This document shows, in pieces, positions 29,544 through 39,648 of a stretch of 64,000 nt of DNA (positions are counted from its first letter, which is position 1; the number at the start of each line of letters is the position of its first letter). The notes beneath the pieces were generated by a model. It saw only the letters and a program-made list of their open reading frames with translations, was not told the origin of the DNA and searched no databases. The DNA comes from Methylobacterium sp. WL1 (GTDB lineage Bacteria > Pseudomonadota > Alphaproteobacteria > Rhizobiales > Beijerinckiaceae): assembly GCF_008000895.1 (NCBI RefSeq), contig NZ_CP042823.1, positions 4,796,501 through 4,860,500 on the forward strand. Reading direction: 5' to 3'. The translations under genes were made by a program, and so were the position numbers.

Positions 29544-29770
29544 CGCGCCGACGGGCCCCCCGGAACGCCCGTGATCGCGCGTCTTCGACACAAAGCCGCA
29601 GAGTATTCGCGCGAAATCCGTCGCGGGTGCCGCCGGATGGGGTAAGGCGAGATGGGGCGGCCGATCGCGGCACGCGATTCGCCCTGTGCCGCACATCCGC
29701 GTTCTCCATCCCGGCCCTTCCGGGAGGTGGGGAGTTGGTGATGATTAGCCGACATGCCACATGCTGAGAC

Positions 29771-30025
29771 ATGCCTGGACGCGCCCGGAGCCGCCACACG
29801 ACCTTCCTGGTGTCCGTGACCGCGGAGCGATCCGGCGGCCGCGGCCGGTCGGGTTCCAAACCCGCTCCCCTGGTCTACGCCGTGATGAAGCCGAACGCCG
29901 AGGCCGCCCTGGCGGCGGTCCGTGCGCTGGCCGATGGGCCGGTCGCCGTCGCCGTCGTGGGCAGCCTCTCCACCCGGGTGTCCAAGGGGCTGAAGCTGAA
30001 GCCGGGCGAGCCGCGGGTGGTGTAG
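29771..30025 (+). CDS. Small conserved-looking hypothetical protein
   Basis: An 84-residue product. The first 30 residues are basic and low-complexity. The rest (PLVYAVMKPNAEAALAAVRAL, then VAVVGSLSTRVSKGLKLKPGEPRVV) has a regular alpha/beta character, suggesting a true gene, but I do not recognise a family. It converges with petR, with stops 10 bp apart. The true start may be the ATG for MKPNAEAA at 29884. Confidence 0.5.
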   Translation: MPGRARSRHTTFLVSVTAERSGGRGRSGSKPAPLVYAVMKPNAEAALAAVRALADGPVAVAVVGSLSTRVSKGLKLKPGEPRVV

Positions 30026-30035
30026 CGGGCCCGGA

Positions 30036-30752
30036 TCAGTCCACCGCGAGCCGGTAGCCGACGCCCCGCACCGTCTGCAGGAAGACCGGGTTGGCGGGGT
30101 CGACCTCGGTCTTGCGGCGCAGGCGGTTGATCTGCACGTCGACCGTGCGCTCCGCGGCGGCGCCCCCGGGGCCGGCGAGCTGCTCGCGCTCGACGTTGGC
30201 GCCCCCGGCCGCGGCCAGGATCGTCAGGATCTCGCGCTCCCGGTCCGTGATCCGGATCAGCGCGTCGTCCCGGCGCAATTCACCCCGGTCGATGCGGAAC
30301 GCGAACGGCCCGAAGGTCACCGACTCCGCCGCCGCCTCGCGCGGGTGGTCGCTGCGCTTGATGATGTTGCTGAGCCGGAGCGTCAGCTCCCGGGGCTCGA
30401 ACGGCTTGGGCAGGTAGTCGTCGGCGCCGATCTCCAGGCCCATCACCCGGTCGTTCGGGTTGGAGCGGGCGGTGAGCATCAGGATCGGCACCCGGGAGGT
30501 CTCGCGGACGCTGCGGGCGTAGTCGAAGCCGTTCTCGCCGGGCATCATCACGTCGAGCACCATCGCGTCGAACACGACGCTCTGGGCCCGGGCCCGGGCC
30601 TCGGCGGCGCTGGCCGCCACGGTGACGCGAAACCCCTGGTCGGTCAGGTAGCGGGCCAGCAGTTCGCGCAGGCGGCGGTCGTCGTCGACCACGAGGACGT
30701 GCGGCGCCGCGTCGGGCAAGTCGGCCCGGGGGCGGCCGTCACGCGCCGCCAC
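30036..30752 (-). CDS. petR: OmpR-family response regulator, PetR-like
   Basis: A 238-residue regulator: receiver domain (about 15-130) with phosphoacceptor D67 in LDVMMPG and K116 in LPKPFEP, then a winged-helix DNA-binding domain with REREILTILAAAGG and the recognition region VDVQINRLRRKTEVDP, ending VRGVGYRLAVD. It overlaps the upstream MarR-type gene by 14 bp. That MarR/response-regulator pairing is the arrangement known as petP-petR in Rhodobacter, where PetR is essential. No kinase is adjacent. The family call is firm; the name rests on the pairing. Confidence 0.85.
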   Translation of the reverse strand: MAARDGRPRADLPDAAPHVLVVDDDRRLRELLARYLTDQGFRVTVAASAAEARARAQSVVFDAMVLDVMMPGENGFDYARSVRETSRVPILMLTARSNPNDRVMGLEIGADDYLPKPFEPRELTLRLSNIIKRSDHPREAAAESVTFGPFAFRIDRGELRRDDALIRITDREREILTILAAAGGANVEREQLAGPGGAAAERTVDVQINRLRRKTEVDPANPVFLQTVRGVGYRLAVD

Positions 30753-31305
30753 CGCCGGTCGGCCCGCGCCGGGCCATCAGGCGCCGGACCGCAGGCCGGT
30801 CCTCCGGCTCGATCATCGCCATCAGAAAATCCTCCGGGGAGCCCAGCGCGTCCGGCGCGGCGAGCGCTCGGGCCAGGCGCCGGGCCTGGACGCGGGTGAG
30901 GTCGGCGGCCAGCTCGGCACCGGACGGCGTGCAGTACAGCAGGCGCTGGCGCCGGTCGCTCGGCCCGGTCTTCTGGGTGACGTAGCTCTGCCCGATCAGG
31001 TCCTTCAGCACCCGGTTGAGGCTCTGCTTGGTGATCCGCAGGATGTCGAGCAGCTCCGCGATGGTCAGCCCCGGATAGCGGTCGACGAAGTGCAGCACCC
31101 GGTGATGCGCACGGCCGAAGCCGTAGGCGGCCAGGATCCGGTCCGGGTCGCCGACGAAATCCCGGTAGGCGAAGAACAGCAGCTCGATCAGGTCGTCGCT
31201 GCCGAGGGCGTGCGCGGCGGTCGCGGCCACGCCGTCCGGCCGACGGGGCGCCGCGGCAGGCAGCCCGGAGACGCGCAGGCCGTCGCGCTGAACCGATGAC
31301 GTCAC
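30739..31305 (-). CDS. petP: MarR-family transcriptional regulator, PetP-like
   Basis: A 188-residue MarR-fold protein. The winged helix-turn-helix spans about residues 60-135, with FGRAHHRVLHFVDRYPGLTIAELLDILRITKQSLNRVLKDL and the wing KTGPSDRRQRLLYCT. It is followed directly, with a 14-bp overlap, by the response regulator, so the two are translationally coupled. MarR proteins sense ligands or redox state; here the target is unknown. It is divergent from the amidohydrolase gene across about 200 bp that should hold both promoters. Confidence 0.86.
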   Translation of the reverse strand: MTSSVQRDGLRVSGLPAAAPRRPDGVAATAAHALGSDDLIELLFFAYRDFVGDPDRILAAYGFGRAHHRVLHFVDRYPGLTIAELLDILRITKQSLNRVLKDLIGQSYVTQKTGPSDRRQRLLYCTPSGAELAADLTRVQARRLARALAAPDALGSPEDFLMAMIEPEDRPAVRRLMARRGPTGGGGA

Positions 31306-31503
31306 GGGGGGCAGACCGTCACTCTAAGCAGACCGGATGATAAGAAGGTCAGTCCCGCTGACATGTCTCAGCGCCGCCCGGGAGCGTCAAGCCCGGGGGC
31401 GCCGGCCCGCGAGACAGCCGCCCCTGACCCGTCCGGGGCTTGCCGGCCGCCGCGCCGGGTCCGATACCGGTCCGGTGCGAGGTCGGGACCCGAGGGGAAC
31501 AGC

Positions 31504-32868
31504 ATGCGCGACGCCGAGATACGGGGCCGCCGGGTCTGGATCCGCGATCCGCTGGCCATCCTGGCCGAGGGGGCCGGGGGCGGCGTCGTGGTGGAGGGCG
31601 GCCGGATCGTCGAATGCGTGCCGGCGGGCGCCCGGCCGGCCGCCCCGGTGGACGAGACCTTCGACGCCGCGCGCCACGTGGTCGTCCCGGGGCTGATCAA
31701 CACCCACCACCACGCCTTCCAGACGCTCACCCGGGCGCACCCGCTGGCGATCAACAAGCCGCTCTTCCCGTGGCTGAAGGCGCTCTACACGGTCTGGGGC
31801 CGGATCACCCCGGAGGCGTTCCGGCTCGCCACCCGGGTGGCCTATACCGAATTGCTGCTCTCGGGCTGCACCACGGCGGGCGATCACCATTACCTGTTCC
31901 CGGAGGGACTCGAGGACTCGGTGGACGTCCAGGTCGAGGAGGCCCGGAGCCTCGGAATCCGCGCCGCCGTGACCCGTGGGTCGATGAGCCTGTCCGACCG
32001 GGAGGGCGGCCTGCCCCCCAAGACGCTGACGCAGGACGACGACACGATCCTGGCCGATTGCGAGCGGGTGCTGAACCTGTTCCACGACCCCGCCCCCGGG
32101 GCGATGGTGCAGATCGGCCTGGCGCCGTGCTCGCCCTTCGCGGTGACCGAGCGGCTGATGCGCGAGAGCGCGGAGCTGGCCGCCCGGCACGGCTGCCGCC
32201 TGCACACCCATCTCGGCGAGACGCTGGACGAGGACGGCTACTGCCAGTCGATGTTCGGCTGCCGACCGGTGGACTACCTGGAACGGGTCGGCTGGATGAC
32301 CGACCGAGTCTGGCTCGCCCACGGCATCCACTTCAACGACGCCGAGGTCGCCCGGCTCGGCAAGGCCGGGGTCGGCGTGTGCCATTGCCCAACCTCGAAC
32401 ATGACCCTGGCGTCGGGCCGCTGCCGCACCTGCGAACTGGAGGCGGCGGGCTCGCCCGTGGGCCTCGGGGTCGACGGATCGGCCTCCAACGACAGCTCCA
32501 ACCTCATGGAGGGGGTGCGGCACGCGCTGATGCTGAGCCGGCTCACCTACGGGGCGGAGGCCGTGACCCATCGCGATGCCCTGCGCTGGGCCACGCAGGG
32601 CTCGGCCGCCTGCCTGGGACGCGCCGATATCGGCCGGATCGCGCCGGGCCTGGAGGCCGACCTCGCCCTGTTCACCCTGGACGAGCTGCGCTTCTCCGGC
32701 GCCCACGATCCGCTGGCGGCCCTGGTCCTGTGCGGCGCGACCCGGGCCGACCGGGTGATGGTGGCCGGCCGCTGGCGGGTGATCGACGGTGAGCCGCTGG
32801 GTGTGGATACGGGCCGCCTGCGCGAGGACCATTCGCGGCTGGCGGTGGCGCTGTTCGGGGCGGGATGA
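31504..32868 (+). CDS. Amidohydrolase, 8-oxoguanine deaminase / AtzB-TrzN group
   Basis: A 454-residue metal-dependent deaminase from ATG 31504, with a GAGGGG ribosome binding site. Metal ligands are in THHHAF at 67-72, HTHLGET near the middle, the histidine of AHGIHFN and the aspartate of GLGVDGSASNDSSNLM. The region CPTSNMTLASG and the SASND motif are typical of the 8-oxoguanine deaminase / hydroxyatrazine hydrolase cluster. The likely reaction is deamination of 8-oxoguanine or a similar purine or triazine. No signal peptide. No purine catabolism genes are adjacent. Confidence 0.85.
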   Translation: MRDAEIRGRRVWIRDPLAILAEGAGGGVVVEGGRIVECVPAGARPAAPVDETFDAARHVVVPGLINTHHHAFQTLTRAHPLAINKPLFPWLKALYTVWGRITPEAFRLATRVAYTELLLSGCTTAGDHHYLFPEGLEDSVDVQVEEARSLGIRAAVTRGSMSLSDREGGLPPKTLTQDDDTILADCERVLNLFHDPAPGAMVQIGLAPCSPFAVTERLMRESAELAARHGCRLHTHLGETLDEDGYCQSMFGCRPVDYLERVGWMTDRVWLAHGIHFNDAEVARLGKAGVGVCHCPTSNMTLASGRCRTCELEAAGSPVGLGVDGSASNDSSNLMEGVRHALMLSRLTYGAEAVTHRDALRWATQGSAACLGRADIGRIAPGLEADLALFTLDELRFSGAHDPLAALVLCGATRADRVMVAGRWRVIDGEPLGVDTGRLREDHSRLAVALFGAG

Positions 32869-33206
32869 GCCTCGAAGGCGGTCGGGTTTCCGCCGCGTCG
32901 CGGACGAGGGCCAAGGGCGGTGCCGATGCTGCGCCCTCCCCCATCTGTGGGGGCGGGAGGGCGCAGCATCTGCAGGGGGCGGCAAAGGGGAACCCGGCTT
33001 CTGGATGAAACCGAGCGGGCATGACGGCCGCAGCCATAGGCTGCACGTTGCGCCCCTCGCACGGGCCTTCGTCCCGGCCCGGCCCGGCTTCGGGTGCCAC
33101 CTTCCCCCGCAGGGGCGGGAGATGCGCGTGCGTCCAGCCGTCAGCCTGATTCAGCAGCGACGTCTGACTGACTTTGCCTGCAGAGGCGCAGCCCGAGCGA
33201 CCCCGC
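32869..33206. other. Convergent intergenic region with long hairpin, no gene
   Basis: 338 bp between the convergent amidohydrolase and fhs genes. It contains the long palindrome at 32925-32970 and a CCCCCGCAGGGGCGGG patch near 33103-33118. No coding frame is convincing. Confidence 0.6.
32925..32970. repeat. Perfect 16-bp inverted repeat
   Basis: GATGCTGCGCCCTCCC at 32925-32940 pairs with GGGAGGGCGCAGCATC at 32955-32970 around a 14-base loop (CCATCTGTGGGGGC). There is no T tract. The position between convergent genes suggests a bidirectional transcription block, and the sequence also looks like a dispersed palindromic element. Confidence 0.85.
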
Positions 33207-34880
33207 TTAGAACAGCCCGTCGATCTGCCCGTCGGCATCGAGGCGGATCGTGTCGGCGGCGGGGACCCGGGGCAGGCCCGGCATGGTCATGATCTCCCCG
33301 CAGATCGCCACCACGAAGCCGGCACCGGCCGAGAGCCGGACGTCGCGCACCCCGACGACGTGGCCCTCGGGGGCGCCCATCAGGCTCGGGTCGGTGGAGA
33401 ACGAGTACTGGGTCTTGGCCATGCAGATCGGCAGGTGGCCGTAGCCGTCCTTCTCGAAGGTGGCGAGCTTGCCCGCGGCCTTGGTCTCGATCTGGATGTC
33501 GGCGGCGCCGTACAGCTTGGTGGCGATCGCCCGGATTTTTTCCGAAAGCGGCGCCTCGGTCTCGTAGGCGTAGCGGATCGGGGCCGGCTCCGAGGCGGCG
33601 AGCCGCACCACCGCGTGCGCCAGCTCCTCGGCGCCGGCGCCGCCCTCGGCCCAGTGGCGGCAGGTGATCGCCTCGACGTCGAGGCGTTCCCGGCACAGCT
33701 CCTTCAGCCGGGCGTGTTCGGCGTCGGTGTCGGCGTGGAAGTGGTTGACCGCGACCACAACGGGCAGGCCGAAGCCGCGCAGGTTGGTGACGTGCCGGGC
33801 GAGGTTGGCGAACCCCGTCTCGAGGGCGCCGATGTTCTCGGCCCCGAGGCTCTTCTTATCGACGCCGCCGTGCATCTTGAGCGCGCGGATCGTGGCCACC
33901 ACCACGACCGCCGAGGGGCTCAGGCCGGCCTGCCGGCACTTGATGTCCAGGAACTTCTCCGCGCCCAGATCGGCGCCGAACCCGGCCTCGGTCACGGTGT
34001 AGTCGGCCAGCCGCAGGCCGGCCCGGGTGGCGATCACCGAGTTGCAGCCATGGGCGATGTTGGCGAACGGGCCGCCGTGGATCAGCGCGGGGTTACCCTC
34101 GAGCGTCTGCACGAGGTTCGGCTGCAGGGCGTCCTTGAGCAGCACCGTCATGGCGCCCGTGGCCTTCACGTCCTTGAGCGTGACGAGCTTGCGGTCGCGG
34201 GTCTCGGCGATGACGATCCGGCCCAGGCGCTCCTCGAGGTCGGCGAGGTCCTTGGCGAGGCAAAACACCGCCATCACCTCGGAGGCGACCGTGATGTCGA
34301 ATCCGTCCTCCCGGGGGAAGCCGTTGGCGACGCCGCCGAGCGACTGGGTGATCTGGCGCAGGGCCCGGTCGTTCATGTCGACGACCCGGCGCCAGTGGAT
34401 CCGGCGCACGTCGATGTTGAGCTCGTTCGCCCAGTAGACGTGGTTGTCGATCAGGGCGGCCGCGAGGCTGTGGGCCGACGTGATGGCGTGGAAGTCGCCC
34501 GTGAAGTGCAGGTTGATCTGCTCCATCGGCACGACCTGGGCCTTGCCGCCGCCGGCCGCCCCGCCCTTCATGCCGAAGCAGGGGCCGAGCGAGGGCTCGC
34601 GCAGGCAGATCATGGTCTTCTGGCCGATGCGGTTCAGCGCGTCGCCGAGGCCCACCGTGGTGGTGGTCTTGCCCTCGCCCGCGGGCGTCGGCGAGATCGC
34701 CGTCACCAGCACGAGCTTGCCCGGCGCCTTGCCCTCGAGCCCGGCGATGTAGCCGTGGTCGAGCTTGGCGATGTGCTTGCCGTAATTGTGCAGCGCCTCG
34801 TCCGGGATGCCGAGCTTCTCGGCAACCTGTGCGATCGGCTTCAGGGTCGCGGCGCGGGCGATCTCGATATCTGACGGCAT
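33207..34880 (-). CDS. fhs: Formate-tetrahydrofolate ligase
   Basis: A 557-residue enzyme (also called ftfL) that joins formate and tetrahydrofolate using ATP to give 10-formyl-THF. In Methylobacterium this is the entry of formate carbon into the serine cycle. The start ATG 34880 ([11 protein letters not shown]) has an AGGGAGAA ribosome binding site. The P-loop TPAGEGKTT is at 65-73, followed by [36 protein letters not shown] and [14 protein letters not shown]. Length and motifs are complete. It is monocistronic here, convergent with the amidohydrolase, with 257 bp upstream before the TPR gene's stop. Confidence 0.97.
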   Translation of the reverse strand: MPSDIEIARAATLKPIAQVAEKLGIPDEALHNYGKHIAKLDHGYIAGLEGKAPGKLVLVTAISPTPAGEGKTTTTVGLGDALNRIGQKTMICLREPSLGPCFGMKGGAAGGGKAQVVPMEQINLHFTGDFHAITSAHSLAAALIDNHVYWANELNIDVRRIHWRRVVDMNDRALRQITQSLGGVANGFPREDGFDITVASEVMAVFCLAKDLADLEERLGRIVIAETRDRKLVTLKDVKATGAMTVLLKDALQPNLVQTLEGNPALIHGGPFANIAHGCNSVIATRAGLRLADYTVTEAGFGADLGAEKFLDIKCRQAGLSPSAVVVVATIRALKMHGGVDKKSLGAENIGALETGFANLARHVTNLRGFGLPVVVAVNHFHADTDAEHARLKELCRERLDVEAITCRHWAEGGAGAEELAHAVVRLAASEPAPIRYAYETEAPLSEKIRAIATKLYGAADIQIETKAAGKLATFEKDGYGHLPICMAKTQYSFSTDPSLMGAPEGHVVGVRDVRLSAGAGFVVAICGEIMTMPGLPRVPAADTIRLDADGQIDGLF

Positions 34881-35137
34881 GGGCGTTCTCCCTGGCTCCG
34901 CGGGCCCGGCGCCCGCCCACCCGCCGACTGTTATCGTACGGGGATCTTGCCTCGCGATGATGTGCAGCGCCGGTCGCTCGGATGCGCGGACGCAGCCCGG
35001 GACGCGGCGAGGCCGCCCGAGGGCAGCCGCGGCACTGTGCGTCAAACCGACCGGAAAAGCGCGTCGATTTTTATGAGCCGACGGACAAATTAGTCTTGCC
35101 GGCCCGGAGAGTATGCGCGCCCCGGAGGAGGCGGCTT

Positions 35138-37006
35138 TTAACCCCCCGACTTCTTGGCCTTGTCGGCGGCGCCCGGGGCCTCGTGCGGCTGCGGGGCGCC
35201 CTTGGGCAGTTCCGGATTCTCGGCGTTGTGCGGGGCCGCCACCGGGGCCGGCACGGTCTCGGCCGTCGCGGTGGGCTTCTCGATCTCCGGCAGGCCGTCC
35301 TTCAGCTTGTCGTTGATCTGCGCGAGGTCGTCCGGCTCGGGGTTCAGGTCCTTGGCATGCTGCCACTGGAACTTGCCCTCGAGGCGCCGGCCTGAACGCC
35401 AGTAGGCGTCGCCGAGGTGGTCGTTGATGGTCGGGTCACCGGGCTTCAGCTCGACCGCCTTCTCCAGCTCGCGCACCGCGTCGTCCCAGCGGCCGAGGCG
35501 GTAATAGGCCCAGCCCAGGCTGTCGACGATCATGCCGTCCCGGGGGCTCGCGTCGGCGGCCTGCTGCAGCAGCTTGAACGCCTCGTCGATGTTGATCTTC
35601 TGGTCGACCCAGGAATAGCCGAGATAGTTCATCACCTGGGCCTTGGCGGCCGGCTGGCTCGCCGGCACCAGGGACAGGGCCTTCTTCAGGTCGGCCTCGG
35701 CCTTGGGCCATTGCTTGGCGCGCTCGTAGGCGGTGCCGCGGAAGTAGAAGGTCGTCCAGTAATTCGCCAGTGGCCGGTCGCCGATCAGGTCGATGGCGCG
35801 GGTATAGGTGGCGGCCGCCTCCTCGTACTTCTTGCGCGCCCGCTGGACGTTGCCCAGCGCGGTGATCACGTCGATGTCGTCCGGATGCGCCTTCATGGCG
35901 GCGTCGAGATGGGCCAGCGCCTCGTCGCCCTTGCCCATCTGCTCCAGGTTGAGGCCGACCTGGATGTCGGCGTTGAGCTTGAGCGGCGAGGTCGCGGGGA
36001 TCTGCGCGTAGGCCTCGTTGGCCCGCTCGGTCTGCTTCATCCGGTCCAGGGTGTCGGCGAGCGTCAGCCGGGCCAGCGCGTGGTCGGGGGCGAGGTAGAG
36101 CGCGAGCCGCAGGTAGATCACCGCGGGCAGCTCGTCGCCCTGCGTCGAGCCCGCCGAGCCCAGCCCGTACAGCACCTCGGCGGCGCCCTCCTGGGCGTTG
36201 CCGATCAGGCGGGCCAGCGGCTTGCCGTCCTTGAGCTTGTCCAGGGCGTCGCGCACCAGCGGGTGCCGGGGCGAGAGCTGGTCGAAGTCGGAATAGGCCT
36301 GGATCGCCAGGTCGGTGCGGCCGAGGCTGGCCTCCAGCCGGGCGTAGGCGTCGACGATCCGCAGGGTGTTGCGGTCGGCCTCGTAGGCGGCCTTGAGCCG
36401 CCGCTCGGCCTCGGCGTTGTCGCCGATCACCGAGGCGATCAGGCCAGCATGGTAGTCGCGGAAGGTGTTGTAGTAGCGCTCGCCCCGGAGCTTGTTGACC
36501 GTCTCCAGCGCCTTCTTGCCGTCACCCGCGCCGGCATAGGACCAAGCGGTCAGCAGCGTCGCGGTCAGGTCGGTGGCCGCGCCCCGGCCGCTCCTCGAAA
36601 AATTCTGGCGGGCGGCGGCCCACTGGCCGGCCTTGATCTGGCGCACCCCGAGGGAGAGGTTGGCGAGCCCGTTGGTGGGATCGCGTGCGATCAGCTTCTC
36701 GCCGGCCCGGAACGCGTCCGGCAGGGCGCCGTCCGCGAGCAGCGAGATGAAGGCGCGCTCGACCAGCTCGGCGTTGCGCGGGTCGGCCTTGACCGCCTCG
36801 CGGTAGAAGGTCGCCGCCGCCGCCGTGTCCCGGGAGGCGCCCGCGATGTAGGCGGACAGGAAGTTGCCCTCCAGGGATTCCGCGGGCTCGTATTCGAGCA
36901 GCGGAGCCGACTCGCGCGGCTGGGCGGCCAGAACGGTCTGAGGCAGGCCGGCGGCGAGCATCAGGGCGAGCGCCGAGACGCTCCGGCGGGCGCGTGTTAT
37001 CATCAT
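35138..37006 (-). CDS. Exported tetratricopeptide-repeat protein
   Basis: A 622-residue protein from ATG 37006 (a second ATG follows at once). The signal peptide has [17 protein letters not shown]. About ten TPR units follow, clearest in the C-terminal half ([43 protein letters not shown] and [43 protein letters not shown]). The tail is Pro/Ala/Glu/Lys-rich. It is probably a periplasmic or lipid-associated scaffold; function is unknown. A similar gene is common next to cell-envelope genes in Rhizobiales. The frame extends upstream to 37114 but lacks a signal peptide there. Confidence 0.85.
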   Translation of the reverse strand: MMITRARRSVSALALMLAAGLPQTVLAAQPRESAPLLEYEPAESLEGNFLSAYIAGASRDTAAAATFYREAVKADPRNAELVERAFISLLADGALPDAFRAGEKLIARDPTNGLANLSLGVRQIKAGQWAAARQNFSRSGRGAATDLTATLLTAWSYAGAGDGKKALETVNKLRGERYYNTFRDYHAGLIASVIGDNAEAERRLKAAYEADRNTLRIVDAYARLEASLGRTDLAIQAYSDFDQLSPRHPLVRDALDKLKDGKPLARLIGNAQEGAAEVLYGLGSAGSTQGDELPAVIYLRLALYLAPDHALARLTLADTLDRMKQTERANEAYAQIPATSPLKLNADIQVGLNLEQMGKGDEALAHLDAAMKAHPDDIDVITALGNVQRARKKYEEAAATYTRAIDLIGDRPLANYWTTFYFRGTAYERAKQWPKAEADLKKALSLVPASQPAAKAQVMNYLGYSWVDQKINIDEAFKLLQQAADASPRDGMIVDSLGWAYYRLGRWDDAVRELEKAVELKPGDPTINDHLGDAYWRSGRRLEGKFQWQHAKDLNPEPDDLAQINDKLKDGLPEIEKPTATAETVPAPVAAPHNAENPELPKGAPQPHEAPGAADKAKKSGG

Positions 37007-37694
37007 GAACCGGTCGCGGCTCCTGGGCGCCGGCCTACGGGGGCCGGGCGCGAGAATGGCGGGGCATCCCCGAAAATCGCTGGGGACACTGAACGCATCC
37101 CGCCAGCCCCGCAAGGCGAAAGGATGGCGCGGGGGCTTACGGATTCAGGCCGGCGCGGTAGCCGGCGTCCTCGGACTCGCGCACGTCTGTCAGGCTTGCA
37201 CCCGCGCGGGCCCTCGTCGCTTGCTGCGACAACGTTGCCGCCCGCGGCGAACAGATCGGCCGGAGGTTTGCTCGGAAGCATCGCCGGAAGCGTGTTCGTC
37301 GAGGGGCGAGGCACGCTCACAGGGATAGCGAGACCGGCACTCCGGCACGCGGCTACCCCAGGCCAGAGGTCCGGACGGGTCGAGGCAGCCGGGTCGAGAT
37401 CGCGCAACGGCTCGAGAAAGGTCTTCGGGGCGAGGAAGGTCTTCGGGGCGAGGAAGCCGCCCCGATGCTTTGTCACGATTGCCACAGCGCGCGCCCTGAC
37501 GTCGCGCTCAACACCCGGACGGTCGGACGAAACGTGTTTCTCTGAGAAACGGGCTCAACCGGAGCGCCATCCCGTGGGAGGCGCCGGGGCTCGGCGACCC
37601 AAACCCGCTGCCGGCTGATCGCAAACATATGGGTACGCCCGCCTGTCCGACGAACGGCGAACGCGTCAGACGGCCGATATGTATCGGCCGTCCC
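37007..37694. other. 688-bp divergence-free gap upstream of the TPR gene
   Basis: The region between the ETF-QO stop and the TPR start contains only weak frames with no family features. The one visible structure is the 18-bp tandem duplication at 37418-37453. It presumably holds the TPR gene's promoter and the ETF-QO terminator, but neither could be identified. The base composition is slightly less GC-rich than its neighbours near 37490-37560. Confidence 0.5.
37418..37453. repeat. 18-bp direct tandem duplication
   Basis: AAGGTCTTCGGGGCGAGG occurs twice with no difference (37418-37435 and 37436-37453) and a partial third start follows (AAG). No function is evident. Confidence 0.9.
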
Positions 37695-39368
37695 TCACAT
37701 GTTCGGATAGTTCGGTCCGCCCGGGCCCTCCGGCGTCACCCAATCGATGTTCTGGTTCGGGTCCTTGATATCGCAGGTCTTGCAGTGGACGCAGTTCTGC
37801 GCGTTGATCTGGTAGCGCACGCCGTCCGAGGCGGCGGCGTCCTCCACCCACTCGTAGACGCCGGCCGGGCAGTAGCGGGACGAGGGGCCGCCGTAGACGT
37901 CGTGCTCCGAGCGCTTCTGCAGCTCCAGATCGCGGACCTTGAGGTGGGGCGGCTGGTCCTCCTCGTGGTTGGTGTTCGAGAGGTAGACCGAGGAGAGCCG
38001 GTCGAAGGTCAGCTTGCCGTCCGGCTTCGGGTAGGTGATCGGCGTCACCTCCGAGAGCGGCTTGAGGCAGGCATGGTCCGGCTTGCCGTGCTTGAGCGTG
38101 CCGAACGGCGAGGCGCCGAGCAGGCTGGTCGCCCACATGTCGACCCCGCCGAGCCCCACCCCCACCAGGGTGCCGTAGCGCGACCAGAGCGGCTTGACGT
38201 TGCGCACGGCCTTGAGGTCCTGCCCGATCGGGCTGTCGCGCCAGCCGGCATCGTAGGCGGCGAGCTCGTCTCCGGCCCGGCCGGCCTTCAGGGCGTCCGC
38301 GATGGCGTCGGCCGCCTGCATCCCGGACAGGATCGCGTTGTGCGAGCCCTTGATCCGCGGCACGTTGACGAAGCCCGCCGAGCAGCCGACCAGGCAGCCG
38401 CCCGGGAAGACCAGTTTGGGCACCGATTGCCAGCCGCCCTCCATGATGGCGCGCGCGCCGTAGCCGATGCGCTTGGCGCCCGCGAAGGTGTCGGCGATCA
38501 TCGGGTGGGTCTTGAAGCGCTGGAACTCCTCGAACGGCGACAGGGTCGGGTTCTCGTAGTTCAGGTGCGTCACGAAGCCGACCGACAGCAGGTTGTCGTC
38601 GAAATGGTACAGCCAGGAGCCGCCGCCGGCCCGGTTCGGCAGGGGCCAGCCCATCGTGTGGCGCACCAGCCCCGGCTCGAAGGTGGAATCCGGCAGCTGC
38701 CACAGCTCCTTGACGCCGAGCCCGTACTTGAAGTGGTCGCTGTGGCGATTGAGCGAGAACCGCTGGATCAGCCCCTTGGTCAGGTTGCCCCGGGCGCCCT
38801 CGCCGAACACCGTGTACTTGCCGCGCAGCTCCATGCCGCGGGTGTAGTCCTCGCGCGGATCACCCGAACGGCCGATCCCGAGGTCGCCCGTGGCGATGCC
38901 CGCCACCGCGCCGGCCTCGTCGAACAGCACCTCGGCGGCCGGGAAGCCCGGATAGATCTCGACGCCGAGCGCCTCCGCCTGGGCGCCCAGATACTTGCAG
39001 GTGTTCGACAGCGAGCCGACGAAGTTGCCGTGGTTCGACATGAGCTTGGGGAAGAACACGTTCGGCAGGGTCACGCCGCTGTTCTTGGTCAGCATCATGA
39101 ACTCGTCACGCCGGACCTCGGTCTTGAGCGGCCGCTCCGGATCGGTGCGCCAGTCCGGGAGCAGCCGGTCGAGGCCGATCGGGTCGATCACCGCGCCCGA
39201 CAGGATGTGGGCGCCGACCTCGGAGCCTTTTTCCACGACGACGACGGAGATCTCCTCGCCGATCTCGGCCGCGCGCTGCTTCAGGCGGATCGCGGCGGCG
39301 AGCCCGGCCGGGCCGGCGCCGACCACGACCACGTCGAAATCCATGCTTTCGCGTTCGGGCAGCGCCAT
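37695..39368 (-). CDS. Electron transfer flavoprotein-ubiquinone oxidoreductase
   Basis: A 557-residue membrane-associated ETF dehydrogenase that moves electrons from acyl-CoA and amine dehydrogenases through ETF to ubiquinone. The start ATG 39368 has a perfect AGGAGG. The FAD-binding GAGPAG is at 17-22, followed by VVEKGSEVGAHILSG. The ubiquinone-binding middle includes GCSAGFVNVPRIKGSHNAI. The 4Fe-4S cluster uses the cysteine of YCPAGVYEW and those of NCVHCKTCDIKDP near the C-terminus. It ends PGGPNYPNM, as usual for the family. It is divergent from the uracil-DNA glycosylase gene. Confidence 0.96.
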   Translation of the reverse strand: MALPERESMDFDVVVVGAGPAGLAAAIRLKQRAAEIGEEISVVVVEKGSEVGAHILSGAVIDPIGLDRLLPDWRTDPERPLKTEVRRDEFMMLTKNSGVTLPNVFFPKLMSNHGNFVGSLSNTCKYLGAQAEALGVEIYPGFPAAEVLFDEAGAVAGIATGDLGIGRSGDPREDYTRGMELRGKYTVFGEGARGNLTKGLIQRFSLNRHSDHFKYGLGVKELWQLPDSTFEPGLVRHTMGWPLPNRAGGGSWLYHFDDNLLSVGFVTHLNYENPTLSPFEEFQRFKTHPMIADTFAGAKRIGYGARAIMEGGWQSVPKLVFPGGCLVGCSAGFVNVPRIKGSHNAILSGMQAADAIADALKAGRAGDELAAYDAGWRDSPIGQDLKAVRNVKPLWSRYGTLVGVGLGGVDMWATSLLGASPFGTLKHGKPDHACLKPLSEVTPITYPKPDGKLTFDRLSSVYLSNTNHEEDQPPHLKVRDLELQKRSEHDVYGGPSSRYCPAGVYEWVEDAAASDGVRYQINAQNCVHCKTCDIKDPNQNIDWVTPEGPGGPNYPNM

Positions 39369-39648
39369 CGTCGAGCCTCCTGTTTTCTTGTCGCTATGCC
39401 CGATCCGTTGCCGGATCGGCAGTACGTGTCGCCGTCTCAAGCGATTCCAGACTGGAAAGGCAAGCTGCCGGAGCCCGGACTTGAGCGAAAGCTCTCCTAT
39501 GCCACATGGGGGGAATACGGACGGGCTCGGGGCGACCCGGCGGTCACCGTGGCGTGCGGCAGGGCGCCGAAGGCCGCGCCGTTCGGTCACGCAAGTCCTT
39601 GCCGTCGAGCGGGTTTCAAGAGTTGTCCACAGGCATCGAGCGCCCCAC

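Noticed and set aside
26319..29696. A 1125-codon open frame on the minus strand
   Set aside because: It lies antisense to four recognisable genes (esterase, HAD, hydratase, part of others), has low-complexity Arg/Gly/Ala composition and no family resemblance. High GC makes such shadows common.
37003..37485. A 160-codon minus-strand frame upstream of the TPR gene
   Set aside because: It overlaps the TPR start, contains the 18-bp duplication as FLAPKTFLAPKTF, and has no recognisable domain or ribosome binding site.
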